From Crocinitomicaceae bacterium (GTDB lineage Bacteria > Bacteroidota > Bacteroidia > Flavobacteriales_D > Crocinitomicaceae), in contig JADJGJ010000001.1 of NCBI GenBank assembly GCA_016708105.1, forward strand, positions 2,232,001 to 2,296,000: DNA of 64,000 nt, given 5' to 3'. The notes under the pieces are model-generated. The model did no database searches. It worked only from the letters and a program-made list of their open reading frames with translations, and had not been told where the DNA came from. Positions 27,204 through 36,115 of the stretch are shown piece after piece (position 1 is the stretch's first letter; each line of letters opens with the position of its first letter). The position numbers and the translations under genes were made by a program.

Positions 27204-28567
27204 AATTTGCCGTTGTTGACATAGAGACCACGGGTGATAAACCTAAAAATTTCAAAGTAATTGAAATTGCCATCATTGTGCATGACGGAGTGAATGAATT
27301 GGAAACATTTCACTCCTTTGTTGATCCTCAAGAAAAAATAAATCCTTTTGTATCAAGACTAACAGGCATTACTGAAAATGATTTGCGCGGTGCACCCAAA
27401 TTTTTTGAAATTGCTAAAGACATTATTGAAATAACTCAAGACACAGTGTTTGTTGCGCATAATGTCAGTTTTGATTATGGAGTGCTCAGAAATGAATACC
27501 GCCGGCTAGGTTATGATTACCGCATGGATCATTTGGATACTGTGCAAACTGCTAAAATTCTTTTTCCGGGATATGCATCTTATGGTTTAAAAAATATTAC
27601 CAAAGAACTTGGTATCGCTTTGCCAAAACATCACCGTGCAATTGAAGATACCCGGGCTACAGCAAAATTATTCGGCATGCTGTTTGAGCGTGACAATCAA
27701 GGTTTACAAAAGTTTATTCGCCGAGAAATTGACACACGTTTTCTCAATCCAAAACTTCAATTGGAGCAGTACGATGACGTTCCAAATAAAACCGGAATCT
27801 ACAAGTTTTTTAATGAAGGAGGAGAACTCATATACATTGGTAAGAGTATTCACATCAAAAAACGAATTGAACAACATTTCAAGAACAATAAAACTGAAAA
27901 AGCCAATGAAATGAGACGAGCAATTGCAGGCATTGAACATGAACTTACCGGAAGTGAACTTATAGCCTTGCTACGCGAATCAGAAGAGATTAAAAAGAAT
28001 AAACCACCATTTAACCGGGCGCAGCGCAACTCAGTTTTCTCACACGGCCTCTACACCATGATAGATCAAGCCGGATACAAACAATTGTACATTAAAAAAA
28101 TAGCCGGCAATGAACCGCCTGTTACGTCTTTCACTTCTCAGGCAAGCGCCAAATCTACCCTTGAAACATGGGTAAAAAACTATCAGCTCTGCCAAAAATT
28201 ATGTCATCTATATGATGGCTCAACTGCCTGTTTTAATTATCAGATTAAAGAATGTTCAGGAGCTTGTGTTGGGGAAGAATCCATTGAGACCTACAATGAA
28301 CGAGTTGAAAATTTGCTGAGTTATTTAAACTTTAATCGCCAAAGTTTTTTGTTGCTTGACAAAGGGAGATCAAGTAAAGAGTGTAGTTTTATTTGGGTAA
28401 ATCAAGGTGAATACAGAGGTTATGGTTTCGCATTGAAATATCTGATCAGACGCCAACCATCTAATTTTAAAAAATTTCTCGTTCCGCAAACAACTAACCG
28501 AGATTTTCAAAGCATCATACGCATGCAACTTGAGCGGGATAATTCACTAGAATTGATTGAACTTTAA
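27200..28567 (+). CDS. DEDDh exonuclease fused to UvrC-like GIY-YIG nuclease
   Basis: 455 residues. The first 165 are a DnaQ-type 3'-5' exonuclease: Asp7/Glu9 in VVDIETTG, VAHNVSFDYG, and His145/Asp150 in KHHRAIED. Residues about 195-275 are a GIY-YIG nuclease domain (GIYKFF at 199, YIGKS at 212) as in UvrC N-terminus and Cho. The remainder contains a Cys-rich segment (CQKLCHLYDG, CSGACVGEES) also seen in Cho/UvrC-like proteins. It likely acts in DNA repair. The order exonuclease then GIY-YIG is a known Bacteroidota and actinobacterial arrangement. Translation is coupled to the thioredoxin gene. Confidence 0.9.
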   Translation: MKFAVVDIETTGDKPKNFKVIEIAIIVHDGVNELETFHSFVDPQEKINPFVSRLTGITENDLRGAPKFFEIAKDIIEITQDTVFVAHNVSFDYGVLRNEYRRLGYDYRMDHLDTVQTAKILFPGYASYGLKNITKELGIALPKHHRAIEDTRATAKLFGMLFERDNQGLQKFIRREIDTRFLNPKLQLEQYDDVPNKTGIYKFFNEGGELIYIGKSIHIKKRIEQHFKNNKTEKANEMRRAIAGIEHELTGSELIALLRESEEIKKNKPPFNRAQRNSVFSHGLYTMIDQAGYKQLYIKKIAGNEPPVTSFTSQASAKSTLETWVKNYQLCQKLCHLYDGSTACFNYQIKECSGACVGEESIETYNERVENLLSYLNFNRQSFLLLDKGRSSKECSFIWVNQGEYRGYGFALKYLIRRQPSNFKKFLVPQTTNRDFQSIIRMQLERDNSLELIEL

Positions 28568-28643
28568 ACAGGATTAACTGTTATTGTTATAGCATTAAGC
28601 ATACACATGCCCAATCCCTTCAAACCATTAAATTTGTATCATC

Positions 28644-29714
28644 ATGCAATTCATACGAACCATTGAACGCCCAGTTATTATTGCCGGCCCATGCAGTGCT
28701 GAGACTGAAGAACAAGTAAGGGAAACAGCGGGACAACTCAAGTCAACCGGCAAAGTTCATTTATTCAGAGCCGGAATATGGAAACCCCGCACCCGACCAG
28801 ATTCATTTGAAGGGATTGGTGAAAAGGGCTTGGCCTGGGTGGTGAATGCAGGTAAAGAATTTGGTTTACCGGTGATCACTGAAGTGGCTAATTCACAACA
28901 CGTGGAAAAAGCACTCAAAGCCGGTTTTACAAAATTTTGGATAGGTGCACGCACAACGGTAAACCCTTTCACTGTACAAGAAATTGCAGACAGTATGAAA
29001 AATGTTCCCGATCTGGAAATCATGGTAAAAAATCCAATTCACCCGGATGTTAATTTATGGATAGGAGCCATTGAACGATTCAAAAAATCAGGTATCTCAG
29101 AGGTGCATGCAATACATCGCGGATTTTATTCATTCAACAGCAAAGTATATCGCAATGAACCCATGTGGGAAATTCCCATTGCGTTGAAAGCCGCTTTTAG
29201 TGACGTAAAACTTTTGTGTGACCCAAGCCATATTTGTGGCAGACGTGATTTACTGGCAGACATTTCACAACGCGCCATGGATTTAATTTATGACGGTCTG
29301 ATGATTGAAACGCATCCCAATCCGGACAAAGCATGGAGTGATGCTGCGCAACAAATTACACCGCAGCAATTAAATGAAATGCTTGCAGGTTTAATTGTGC
29401 GAAATGAAAATTCTGGTGATGATGCATTCAGAAAAAATCTTGAATCATTGCGCAGAGAAATCAACGGCATTGATGATGAGCTCATGCACATGTTGATGAA
29501 ACGCATGCAAATTGTAAAACAAATTGGCAAATTCAAAGAAGAAAACAAAATCACCATTCTTCAACCACGGCGCTGGGATGAAATTAGAGCGCACTACTTG
29601 AAAATGGCTGAAGAATCAGGTTTATCACAAGAATTTATTGAAAAATATCTTGAAGCCATTCACCTTGAATCAATCAGGTTGCAGACTAATATCATGAATC
29701 AGCATGGAGGTTAA
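28644..29714 (+). CDS. bifunctional DAHP synthase / chorismate mutase
   Basis: 356 residues. Residues 1-255 are a KDO8P-synthase-like class I DAHP synthase (PVIIAGPCSAETEEQ, FRAGIWKPRTRPDSFEGIG in parts, KNPIHPDVNLW, LLCDPSHICGRRD). Residues 262-350 are an AroQ-type helical chorismate mutase (LRREINGIDDELMHMLMKRM, VKQIGKFKEEN, YLEAIHLESIR). It condenses phosphoenolpyruvate with erythrose 4-phosphate to start aromatic biosynthesis, and converts chorismate to prephenate. The mutase domain probably also gives feedback control. It overlaps the next gene, aroA, by 11 bases. A TAAATTTG element at 28629-28636 lies very close to the ATG, so a very short leader is possible. Confidence 0.93.
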   Translation: MQFIRTIERPVIIAGPCSAETEEQVRETAGQLKSTGKVHLFRAGIWKPRTRPDSFEGIGEKGLAWVVNAGKEFGLPVITEVANSQHVEKALKAGFTKFWIGARTTVNPFTVQEIADSMKNVPDLEIMVKNPIHPDVNLWIGAIERFKKSGISEVHAIHRGFYSFNSKVYRNEPMWEIPIALKAAFSDVKLLCDPSHICGRRDLLADISQRAMDLIYDGLMIETHPNPDKAWSDAAQQITPQQLNEMLAGLIVRNENSGDDAFRKNLESLRREINGIDDELMHMLMKRMQIVKQIGKFKEENKITILQPRRWDEIRAHYLKMAEESGLSQEFIEKYLEAIHLESIRLQTNIMNQHGG

Positions 29715-30945
29715 AATTCACAAATCACATCTACCAAAAGAGGTTGCAATTCCACCATCAAAAAGTTTAGCTCAACGGTATATTCTTGCCGCAGCTTTGT
29801 CTGAAACCACATGTCAGTTATTCAACACGGGTAATGCTGACGATGTAAAAAATCTGACGCATGCGCTTCAACTTGGAGGAGCATCAATTCAGCAAACAGA
29901 AGTTGGGCTAGTAATAAATGGAAAAGGATTGCTGCATGATGGTATTCTGAATTGTGGAGAATCAGGTTTGGCAACACGCTTGATTATTCCTGTGATGGCA
30001 GCGAGAGGAGGAAAATATAATGCCCGAGGTGAAGGAAGTATTCTGAAAAGATCAATGTCAGATATCATTTCTCTTTTGAAAAATCACGGCGTACATGTAA
30101 TGCATGAAAATGAATTTTTACCATTTCAATTTGATGGAAAATTGGTAGCAGGAAATTATACCTTGGATGGATCAGCCGGATCACAATATCTAAGTGGATT
30201 ATTGATGGCCTTGCCATTGCTTGAAAATGAATCTATTGTTGATGTGATCAATCCAACAAGCACACCTTATATTGATCTCACATTACACGTGCTGCATGAT
30301 TTTGGAATTGAAATTTCTAAAAATAATTATACGCAATTCACCATACGCGGAAAACAAAAATATCAACCAATTAAATCAGAAATATTTGTTGAAGGAGATT
30401 ACAGCGGTGCATCATTCTGGATCACTGCCGGTGCATTGTCAGCAGAAGGTATTTCAATTTATAATCTCAAAAAAAACAGTTTGCAAGGTGATCGCATTCT
30501 GGTAGATGTAGCTCAAAAGTCCGGTGCAAAAATTGAATGGAAAAATGACGAGCTATTTGTACAGCAGAATAAAAATAATCCGTTTGAATTTGATGCAACC
30601 GATGTGCCTGATTTATTTCCGCCCTTGGTAGTTTTAGCCGCTGCCGCTCAGGGAGAATCAAAAATACATGGCATTAAAAGACTCTTCAATAAAGAGAGTA
30701 ACCGGGCTTTAGTTTTGCAAAAAGAATTTTTGAAATGTGGATTACAAATTAATCTTAGTGATAATACAATGCACATCATAGGCACAGGCAAATTGCAATC
30801 AGCAACTATTGATGCCAATCATGATCACCGCATCGCTATGTCAGCCGCCGTTGCCTCACTGCTATCAGAACAAGATATTACTGTCACCGGCGCTGAAGCA
30901 GTGAACAAAAGTTATCCTGATTTTTGGAATTGCTGGAAAAAATAA
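29704..30945 (+). CDS. aroA: 3-phosphoshikimate 1-carboxyvinyltransferase (EPSP synthase)
   Basis: 413 residues. EPSP synthase motifs: VAIPPSKSLAQRYILAAAL for phosphoshikimate binding, LNCGESGLATRLIIPVMAA (the counterpart of GNAGTAMR), DGSAGSQYLSGLLMALPLL, VEGDYSGASFWITAGAL, and DHRIAMSAAVASL with the following Lys/Glu pairs. The N-terminal NAGTA loop is replaced by GESGLATR, as in many Bacteroidota. It converts shikimate 3-phosphate and PEP to EPSP. The start overlaps the DAHP synthase end, so both make one aromatic operon. Confidence 0.94.
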   Translation: MEVKIHKSHLPKEVAIPPSKSLAQRYILAAALSETTCQLFNTGNADDVKNLTHALQLGGASIQQTEVGLVINGKGLLHDGILNCGESGLATRLIIPVMAARGGKYNARGEGSILKRSMSDIISLLKNHGVHVMHENEFLPFQFDGKLVAGNYTLDGSAGSQYLSGLLMALPLLENESIVDVINPTSTPYIDLTLHVLHDFGIEISKNNYTQFTIRGKQKYQPIKSEIFVEGDYSGASFWITAGALSAEGISIYNLKKNSLQGDRILVDVAQKSGAKIEWKNDELFVQQNKNNPFEFDATDVPDLFPPLVVLAAAAQGESKIHGIKRLFNKESNRALVLQKEFLKCGLQINLSDNTMHIIGTGKLQSATIDANHDHRIAMSAAVASLLSEQDITVTGAEAVNKSYPDFWNCWKK

Positions 30946-31042
30946 TTCACATACCGGCAGGTTATTTCCATCTAAAAACAAAAAATCAATTTAGTTCATT
31001 AGCTAGATATTGAGAATGTTACGCCTGTCAATCGGTTTAAAA

Positions 31043-31073
31043 TTTGTGTATTCGCTTACATTAGTTAAGTTTG
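31043..31073 (+). promoter_or_regulatory. strong Bacteroidota sigma-A promoter
   Basis: TTTG (31043-31046), a 19-base spacer and TAAGTTTG (31066-31073) match the Bacteroidota -33/-7 consensus exactly. The TTG start of the histidine kinase is 23 bases downstream, preceded by AAAGGA. Confidence 0.8.
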
Positions 31074-31095
31074 TTGAAACATTGCGAAAGGATAA

Positions 31096-32277
31096 TTGAA
31101 AAAAATAATCACATATCAAAGTCATTTTGATAAGGCAAAATTTATTGTGACCAGAAATCTCACTGTTCTGCTTACAGCATTGTTACTGTCACTTGGAATG
31201 GCGAACTTGTTGATGAATGACAGTAACTGGATTCCAATCACAGCCGGAGGAATAGCCGCCGGTTTGGTTTGGCTAACCGTTGTCCTCACAAAAAATCATA
31301 GAACAGGATCATTTATTGCCGCAGTGCTGATGACATTGCTGAACACATACAACATGATGGTTACTTCAGAATTTGGTCATTTCATTGATTTTTTCTGGTT
31401 GACAACTATTTGTGTTTTTGTTTTCTTCACTCTGGGAAGTCTGGTTGGTACCATTAATTTATTTGTAAATGTTTATCTGGTTGTGACCATTTATTTATTG
31501 GAACGATTTGATCTGATTACTCCCATGCCTAAAGCAATTACATCATTTGGAGAGGTGAATTTTGTCATCAACATTACCGTGGCGGCCGGTATTTTCAGCT
31601 ATCTTTTTTTCTTGATGCTGCGAGAACAAAAACGTGCCGAAATAAAATATATTCAAGCCAATAATGAGCTTCATGATATCAATGAAGAAAAAACCGTGAT
31701 GATGAAAGAAATACATCACCGGGTGAAAAATAATTTACAGGTTGTAATGAGTCTACTGCGTTTGCAGGCAAATGAAGTTGATGATCTTCTCGCAAAAAAA
31801 CATTTTGAAGATTCAGTAAACCGCATTTCAGCCATGGCTCTCATTCATGAAAAAATGTATCAAAGTGAAAGTTTGGTAAAAATTGATTTGAAAGCCTATT
31901 TATACCAACTGATTGATGATTTAATTCGCTCCTACTCGAGCAAAACAGAGGTAGAAGTAGAAATCAAATCAGATGTAGAACATATTGAACCAAAATCTAT
32001 TGTACCCGTTGCGCTTATTTTCAACGAGTTGGTTTCAAACACACTCAAACACGCATTTGGAGATAAAAACCGTGGCTGCATAAAAATTCAAATAAACCGA
32101 AATTCTGAAAAAATTACGGTCTCTTATCATGATAACGGCACGTGGAAATCAAGCCAATCAGAGAATGGATTTGGACTTGAAATGATTGAAATTTTCACTG
32201 AACAATTAGATGGATTAGTAAAACGTACAGTTGAAAACGGAACCACCTATCAGTTTGAATTCCCTACACGCTTATAA
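31096..32277 (+). CDS. membrane sensor histidine kinase, HisKA_2 type
   Basis: 393 residues from a TTG start at 31096, supported by AAAGGA just upstream and by the promoter at 31043-31073. The next ATG would remove the first membrane helix. Residues 20-175 hold about six hydrophobic segments without a recognised periplasmic sensor domain. A HisKA_2 dimerisation/phosphoacceptor motif EIHHRVKNNLQVVMSLLRLQ starts at 205, followed by an HATPase domain (VALIFNELVSNTLKHAF, DNGTW, GFGLEMIEI). The response regulator is not adjacent. It converges on the polysaccharide operon, overlapping its end by 6 bases, so a regulatory tie is possible but unproven. Confidence 0.88.
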   Translation: MKKIITYQSHFDKAKFIVTRNLTVLLTALLLSLGMANLLMNDSNWIPITAGGIAAGLVWLTVVLTKNHRTGSFIAAVLMTLLNTYNMMVTSEFGHFIDFFWLTTICVFVFFTLGSLVGTINLFVNVYLVVTIYLLERFDLITPMPKAITSFGEVNFVINITVAAGIFSYLFFLMLREQKRAEIKYIQANNELHDINEEKTVMMKEIHHRVKNNLQVVMSLLRLQANEVDDLLAKKHFEDSVNRISAMALIHEKMYQSESLVKIDLKAYLYQLIDDLIRSYSSKTEVEVEIKSDVEHIEPKSIVPVALIFNELVSNTLKHAFGDKNRGCIKIQINRNSEKITVSYHDNGTWKSSQSENGFGLEMIEIFTEQLDGLVKRTVENGTTYQFEFPTRL

Positions 32278-33585
32278 TTTTAAACGTCGCGCATGTACAG
32301 ATGTTTTCTCAGGATTCCAGGGATCTTTATAAGAGAGTTTAAAGAAAAATTCCTGCAAATAAGCAACGGTACGTACAATGCGAAGATAATATCCAAAGTA
32401 AAAAACCATACACGGAATGTACACAAGAAAATAAGAATAGTTGGTATGACTGCGCTTGCGATAAAGAGAATACAAAACGAATTTCACAAAATTAGTCAGC
32501 GTGTACAACAAAATATTGGTGATCAAAATATTTACAATGGTTGATGGATAATTGAGTATCATGTCAAATAGATAGAAATACCATTTGAAATTTAAAATCA
32601 GATTGTACGTAATATTCTCAACAAAGGCAATGAAGTTTGCAAACTTGAAAGCTTGGTTCGGATAAAGTACATCACGGTGTTTGCGCACCCTGAAACGGAT
32701 GAGTGATTTGTCCCAACGCAAGCGTTGTTTTGTCAGTTTTTTAAATGTATTAGGAACACTGGTGAGGCAAACCGCATCTTGTTCAAATTTGATTTTATAT
32801 CCAAGTTTTCTGATTTTTACGGTGATATCACCATCTAATCCCGGTCCTATATCCCAACCTTTAACCTGATCAAGTACATCAGCCCTGAACGCTCCGAAGG
32901 CACCTGAAATAATTCTGTAAATTCCTAAATAAGATGTAACTGCACGCCCAATACTGATGGTATCATAATATTCAATAGCCTGCAATGAGGTAACTAAACT
33001 CTCTTTATAATTGCGCACCTGAACATTCCCTCCAACACCACCTACCTCTTTATCAACATAAAAAGGAATAATAATTTTTTCAATTGCATCATTGTCATAC
33101 GAGCAGTCTGCATCCATGTGAATGATGAATTTTCCTTTGGTGAAACGCAGTCCAAAATTTGCTGCTGATGCTTTACCACCACGTATGTCATTGCGAATAA
33201 ATAAATCTATCAGTCCGGCTTTTTCCAAATCACGTCCAATGGTAACTGTATCATCATCTGAACCATCATCAATTACAATAACCTGGATGTTTTTATAGGT
33301 TTGCTCTTTTAGAGAATTGATGAGTTTATAAATGTGTTTTCCTTCATTTTTACCGGGAATGATGACCGACACCAAGGGATTTTCAAACAGAAATTCTTCC
33401 CGTGCTTTCTGGTATGCAGAACGATTTAATCTTTTACTTAATTTCCAAAGATTGAGAATGACAAATTCAATCAGAAAATACCGAATGAATTCAAAAAAAA
33501 TGAAGAACCAAAACAACCTGATAAAGTGGTCAACGGTCAGGCTTGATAAAAACCGCAGATAATTATCTAACAGTTCTTCAAACAC
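32272..33585 (-). CDS. processive family 2 glycosyltransferase, membrane bound
   Basis: 437 residues from GTG at 33585, which overlaps the preceding stop (TAGTG). One or two N-terminal membrane helices (LFWFFIFFEFIRYFLIEFVI) precede a GT-A domain: VSVIIPGKNEG, VIVIDDGSDDDT, IHMDADCSYDND (metal-binding Asp-x-Asp), DGDITVKIRKLG and QRLRWDKSLIR, the Q/R-x-x-R-W motif of processive synthases. Further C-terminal helices follow. Such enzymes polymerise UDP-sugars while moving the glycan through the inner membrane (cellulose, hyaluronan, poly-N-acetylglucosamine). The polymer is unknown. The last gene of the 38145-32272 operon. Confidence 0.88.
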   Translation of the reverse strand: MFEELLDNYLRFLSSLTVDHFIRLFWFFIFFEFIRYFLIEFVILNLWKLSKRLNRSAYQKAREEFLFENPLVSVIIPGKNEGKHIYKLINSLKEQTYKNIQVIVIDDGSDDDTVTIGRDLEKAGLIDLFIRNDIRGGKASAANFGLRFTKGKFIIHMDADCSYDNDAIEKIIIPFYVDKEVGGVGGNVQVRNYKESLVTSLQAIEYYDTISIGRAVTSYLGIYRIISGAFGAFRADVLDQVKGWDIGPGLDGDITVKIRKLGYKIKFEQDAVCLTSVPNTFKKLTKQRLRWDKSLIRFRVRKHRDVLYPNQAFKFANFIAFVENITYNLILNFKWYFYLFDMILNYPSTIVNILITNILLYTLTNFVKFVLYSLYRKRSHTNYSYFLVYIPCMVFYFGYYLRIVRTVAYLQEFFFKLSYKDPWNPEKTSVHARRLKL

Positions 33586-35009
33586 TATTTAAAGTCTTTA
33601 GTGAGCATTTGAATGTGCAGTTCAGGAGATAATTTATAGTCAAGCGACATGACATTGGTTTCAAAATGCACTTCAATGTTTTTGAATGCCGTACTCATTA
33701 ATCTGCGCAGCATCACGATAATTTCTTCTAAAATTCTTTTGGCAATTCGCAACGGAATTTCGTTCATGGAAAGCACAATAGTTGAAGAACTTTGAAAAGT
33801 AATCACATCAGAAGAACGGATATTACTTCGAATAACTTTTACCAAATCTTTGAGTAATCCTTTTTGTACTTCACTTCCAATTTTAGAATAAACCTGAGAT
33901 GGATTGGTAATGTGAATGGCACAAATATTACTTGATCCTTCAGTTTGTTTCAAGCGCTCAATTTCATATTTGAGCATTGTTTTGAAGGTGTCAAATTTTA
34001 CTGTTCCTATAATTTCTTCAATATCTTTTGATGTAGATACAAAACCATTGATTGCGGCAAGTTCTCCTTTTTTTGTAAGACGATATCTTCTGATTTCTCG
34101 TCCTTTCAATACCTCAACACCATTATCTGTCAGACAATTCAGACAACGCGCCTTTACGTTATAATCTTGAAACTTGTGTGCGCAGTTTTTACACTCATGC
34201 AACACGGATGGTTTATCATAATCAACTCCAATATGTCTAAGTCTTTTATCACATTTTGGGCAATCCAGCTGATCATCAATTTCATTTTTAAAATCACTTA
34301 AGGGGCCAACATATCCGCATGGAAAGTGATGAATAATATCTTCAGTACTTGAATTGGAGCTGCCGCACTTTGGACATACCTCTCTATATGTCATGTGTCC
34401 GTTTGAACAATTTGAACACAAATAAATTCTATCATAATACTCAGATTCAAATATTCCTTCTTTCTCTGCCAATTCAAGAATATCAAGTACCGTATGCTCT
34501 TCTGTATGTCTGAAATTCACGGATAGAATTGGATACGCGTAGTTAATACCTGAATAAACATAAGGTACAGGTTCCAATTCATAATTATCACAGGTATACA
34601 TGAAAGAGATAGTTTTTTCAATCATCTGCGCTTCAAATGAAATAGAATTGGTAAACCTTAAATCATTGGCTTTAGTCAGAATTTTTTCAACGGTTGGAAC
34701 AATAAATTCAATTTGTTCAAGAGTGAAAATAGTACCATCAACCAAGCGATTTACAAAGGGATCAATGATGTTAATTCCTTTTAAAATGAATACCGGTTTG
34801 AGGTAAATATCAGGTGAATTATTTGATCTAATGCGTCGCACAAGTTGCCTTATAAAATCAGGATCTTTACCATCAATGATTACGGCGTTATGATATTGCA
34901 CTTTGTCAACATTCAAACTATCCAACGCATCAATAAGTAAAAAAGTGAAGCCCGAGTATTCAATAACTGAATCGGTAATTTTAATATTTGACTGTTCAGG
35001 GCTTTCCAT
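33585..35009 (-). CDS. TackOD1 zinc protein with receiver-like and degenerate GGDEF-like domains
   Basis: 474 residues. Residues 15-110 have a receiver-like alternation (FTFLLIDALDS, NAVIIDGKDPDFIRQL) without a full phosphorylation site. Residues 150-300 carry the TackOD1 pattern: YAYPIL, CSNCSNGHMTYREVCPKCGS, HHFPCGYVGP, LDCPKCDKRLRHIGVDYDKP, CKNC and CLNC, enough Cys to bind two or more zinc ions. Residues 340-460 resemble a GGDEF fold (ICAIHITNPSQVYSKIG, LLKDLVKVIRSNIRSSDVIT) but have FQSSSTIVL where GGDEF should be, so no cyclase activity is expected. It is coupled by 1-base overlaps to the adaptor and the glycosyltransferase, suggesting local control of polymer synthesis. Confidence 0.72.
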   Translation of the reverse strand: MESPEQSNIKITDSVIEYSGFTFLLIDALDSLNVDKVQYHNAVIIDGKDPDFIRQLVRRIRSNNSPDIYLKPVFILKGINIIDPFVNRLVDGTIFTLEQIEFIVPTVEKILTKANDLRFTNSISFEAQMIEKTISFMYTCDNYELEPVPYVYSGINYAYPILSVNFRHTEEHTVLDILELAEKEGIFESEYYDRIYLCSNCSNGHMTYREVCPKCGSSNSSTEDIIHHFPCGYVGPLSDFKNEIDDQLDCPKCDKRLRHIGVDYDKPSVLHECKNCAHKFQDYNVKARCLNCLTDNGVEVLKGREIRRYRLTKKGELAAINGFVSTSKDIEEIIGTVKFDTFKTMLKYEIERLKQTEGSSNICAIHITNPSQVYSKIGSEVQKGLLKDLVKVIRSNIRSSDVITFQSSSTIVLSMNEIPLRIAKRILEEIIVMLRRLMSTAFKNIEVHFETNVMSLDYKLSPELHIQMLTKDFK

Positions 35010-36115
35010 CAGAACGTGCGTTTAGTAATTTTTACACTGAGTTTGTAATATTTTTTCCATTTCTCCAAATCATCCGGCGTGATTGGCAAAATGTCTGCCG
35101 CCAGTGTTCGCGTGGTTGGTTCAAATTTTTTCTGAAACTCTTCAGGTAAAATATAGGTGGCAGAGTAAAACCGGTCAACATAACCAATAGAAGTGGTTCC
35201 GTCAGCAAACTCAATATCTACAACATCTCCTTCATGCAAATGCCGTAAATCTTCCTGCTCAAAAAATCCTTTGATGTGCACAAAATTCGGTTGGTGAATT
35301 GATAGAATTGTTTCAGTTTTCAATGCCACCTCAAATGGTTGTTTATCAATGTGCGTAATGCTGCCTTCAATGGGTGAAGTAAATACTTTAAACGTAGAAT
35401 CATTTTCAGCACCGGTAAGCATAACATGGCCTGACTGATTAATCTCAATGCGTTTTTGTTCATCATCTTTTTTGAGTAAATCCATGAGATAGCCAATCTG
35501 TTTGCGGTAAATTCTATTTTGCTCAGTAAGAAGATTATTATCTGCCTCAAGGCGGGTAATCTGATACTCTAAATTTTCAAGATTGGTGTGAGAAACGGCG
35601 TCGAGAATTACCTCATTGCGCACCCGTTCCAAATCCATTCGGTAAATTTCAAGCAATTTGTTATTATCACTTATTTTCACCGTGTTCAGGTCAATGCTTT
35701 TTCTGAGTTGAAAAATTTCACGTTCAATCCATGAATAATCATCGCCATTTGCGTCAGAAATACTCACGGCATTGCCACCGCCTCCACCACCATTTCCATA
35801 CACATCTTCATCCAGAAAATAAGTAAACAAGGTGTCCCCTATTTTTACATCATCTCCTTCTTTTTTAAAGAATTTGTAAATGCGAATATCGTCAGTATGC
35901 CTGATATCAACACTTTCAAAAAGTACTTGTCCGTTACCTTCAATATAGAGATATCGGTTTATTAAAAATTTTCCAACAAAGAAAAGAGTCAAAAAGAGTA
36001 GAAACAGGTATATCACCCGATCCCAATTAAACGGTTTTTTAACGGTGCGCTTCTGCGTCTCGTCAAAATACCGGAGATAACTATCTTCCTTGCGTTTAAA
36101 ATTTAAACTCTTCAT
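35009..36115 (-). CDS. HlyD/Alg44-like membrane fusion adaptor
   Basis: 368 residues. A cytoplasmic N-terminus of about 30 residues, one membrane helix (VIYLFLLFLTLFFVGKFLI), then a split biotinyl-lipoyl-like domain (IYKFFKKEGDDVKIGDTLFT), a Gly-rich turn, a long coiled coil (residues 115-205) and a beta-barrel region (VHIKGFFEQEDLRHLHEGDV, IEFADGTTSIGYVD). This is the build of periplasmic adaptors that link an inner-membrane transporter or synthase to an outer-membrane channel. Start ATG at 36115 overlaps the preceding TAA by one base. A partner of the adjacent TolC-like protein and synthase. Confidence 0.85.
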   Translation of the reverse strand: MKSLNFKRKEDSYLRYFDETQKRTVKKPFNWDRVIYLFLLFLTLFFVGKFLINRYLYIEGNGQVLFESVDIRHTDDIRIYKFFKKEGDDVKIGDTLFTYFLDEDVYGNGGGGGGNAVSISDANGDDYSWIEREIFQLRKSIDLNTVKISDNNKLLEIYRMDLERVRNEVILDAVSHTNLENLEYQITRLEADNNLLTEQNRIYRKQIGYLMDLLKKDDEQKRIEINQSGHVMLTGAENDSTFKVFTSPIEGSITHIDKQPFEVALKTETILSIHQPNFVHIKGFFEQEDLRHLHEGDVVDIEFADGTTSIGYVDRFYSATYILPEEFQKKFEPTTRTLAADILPITPDDLEKWKKYYKLSVKITKRTF

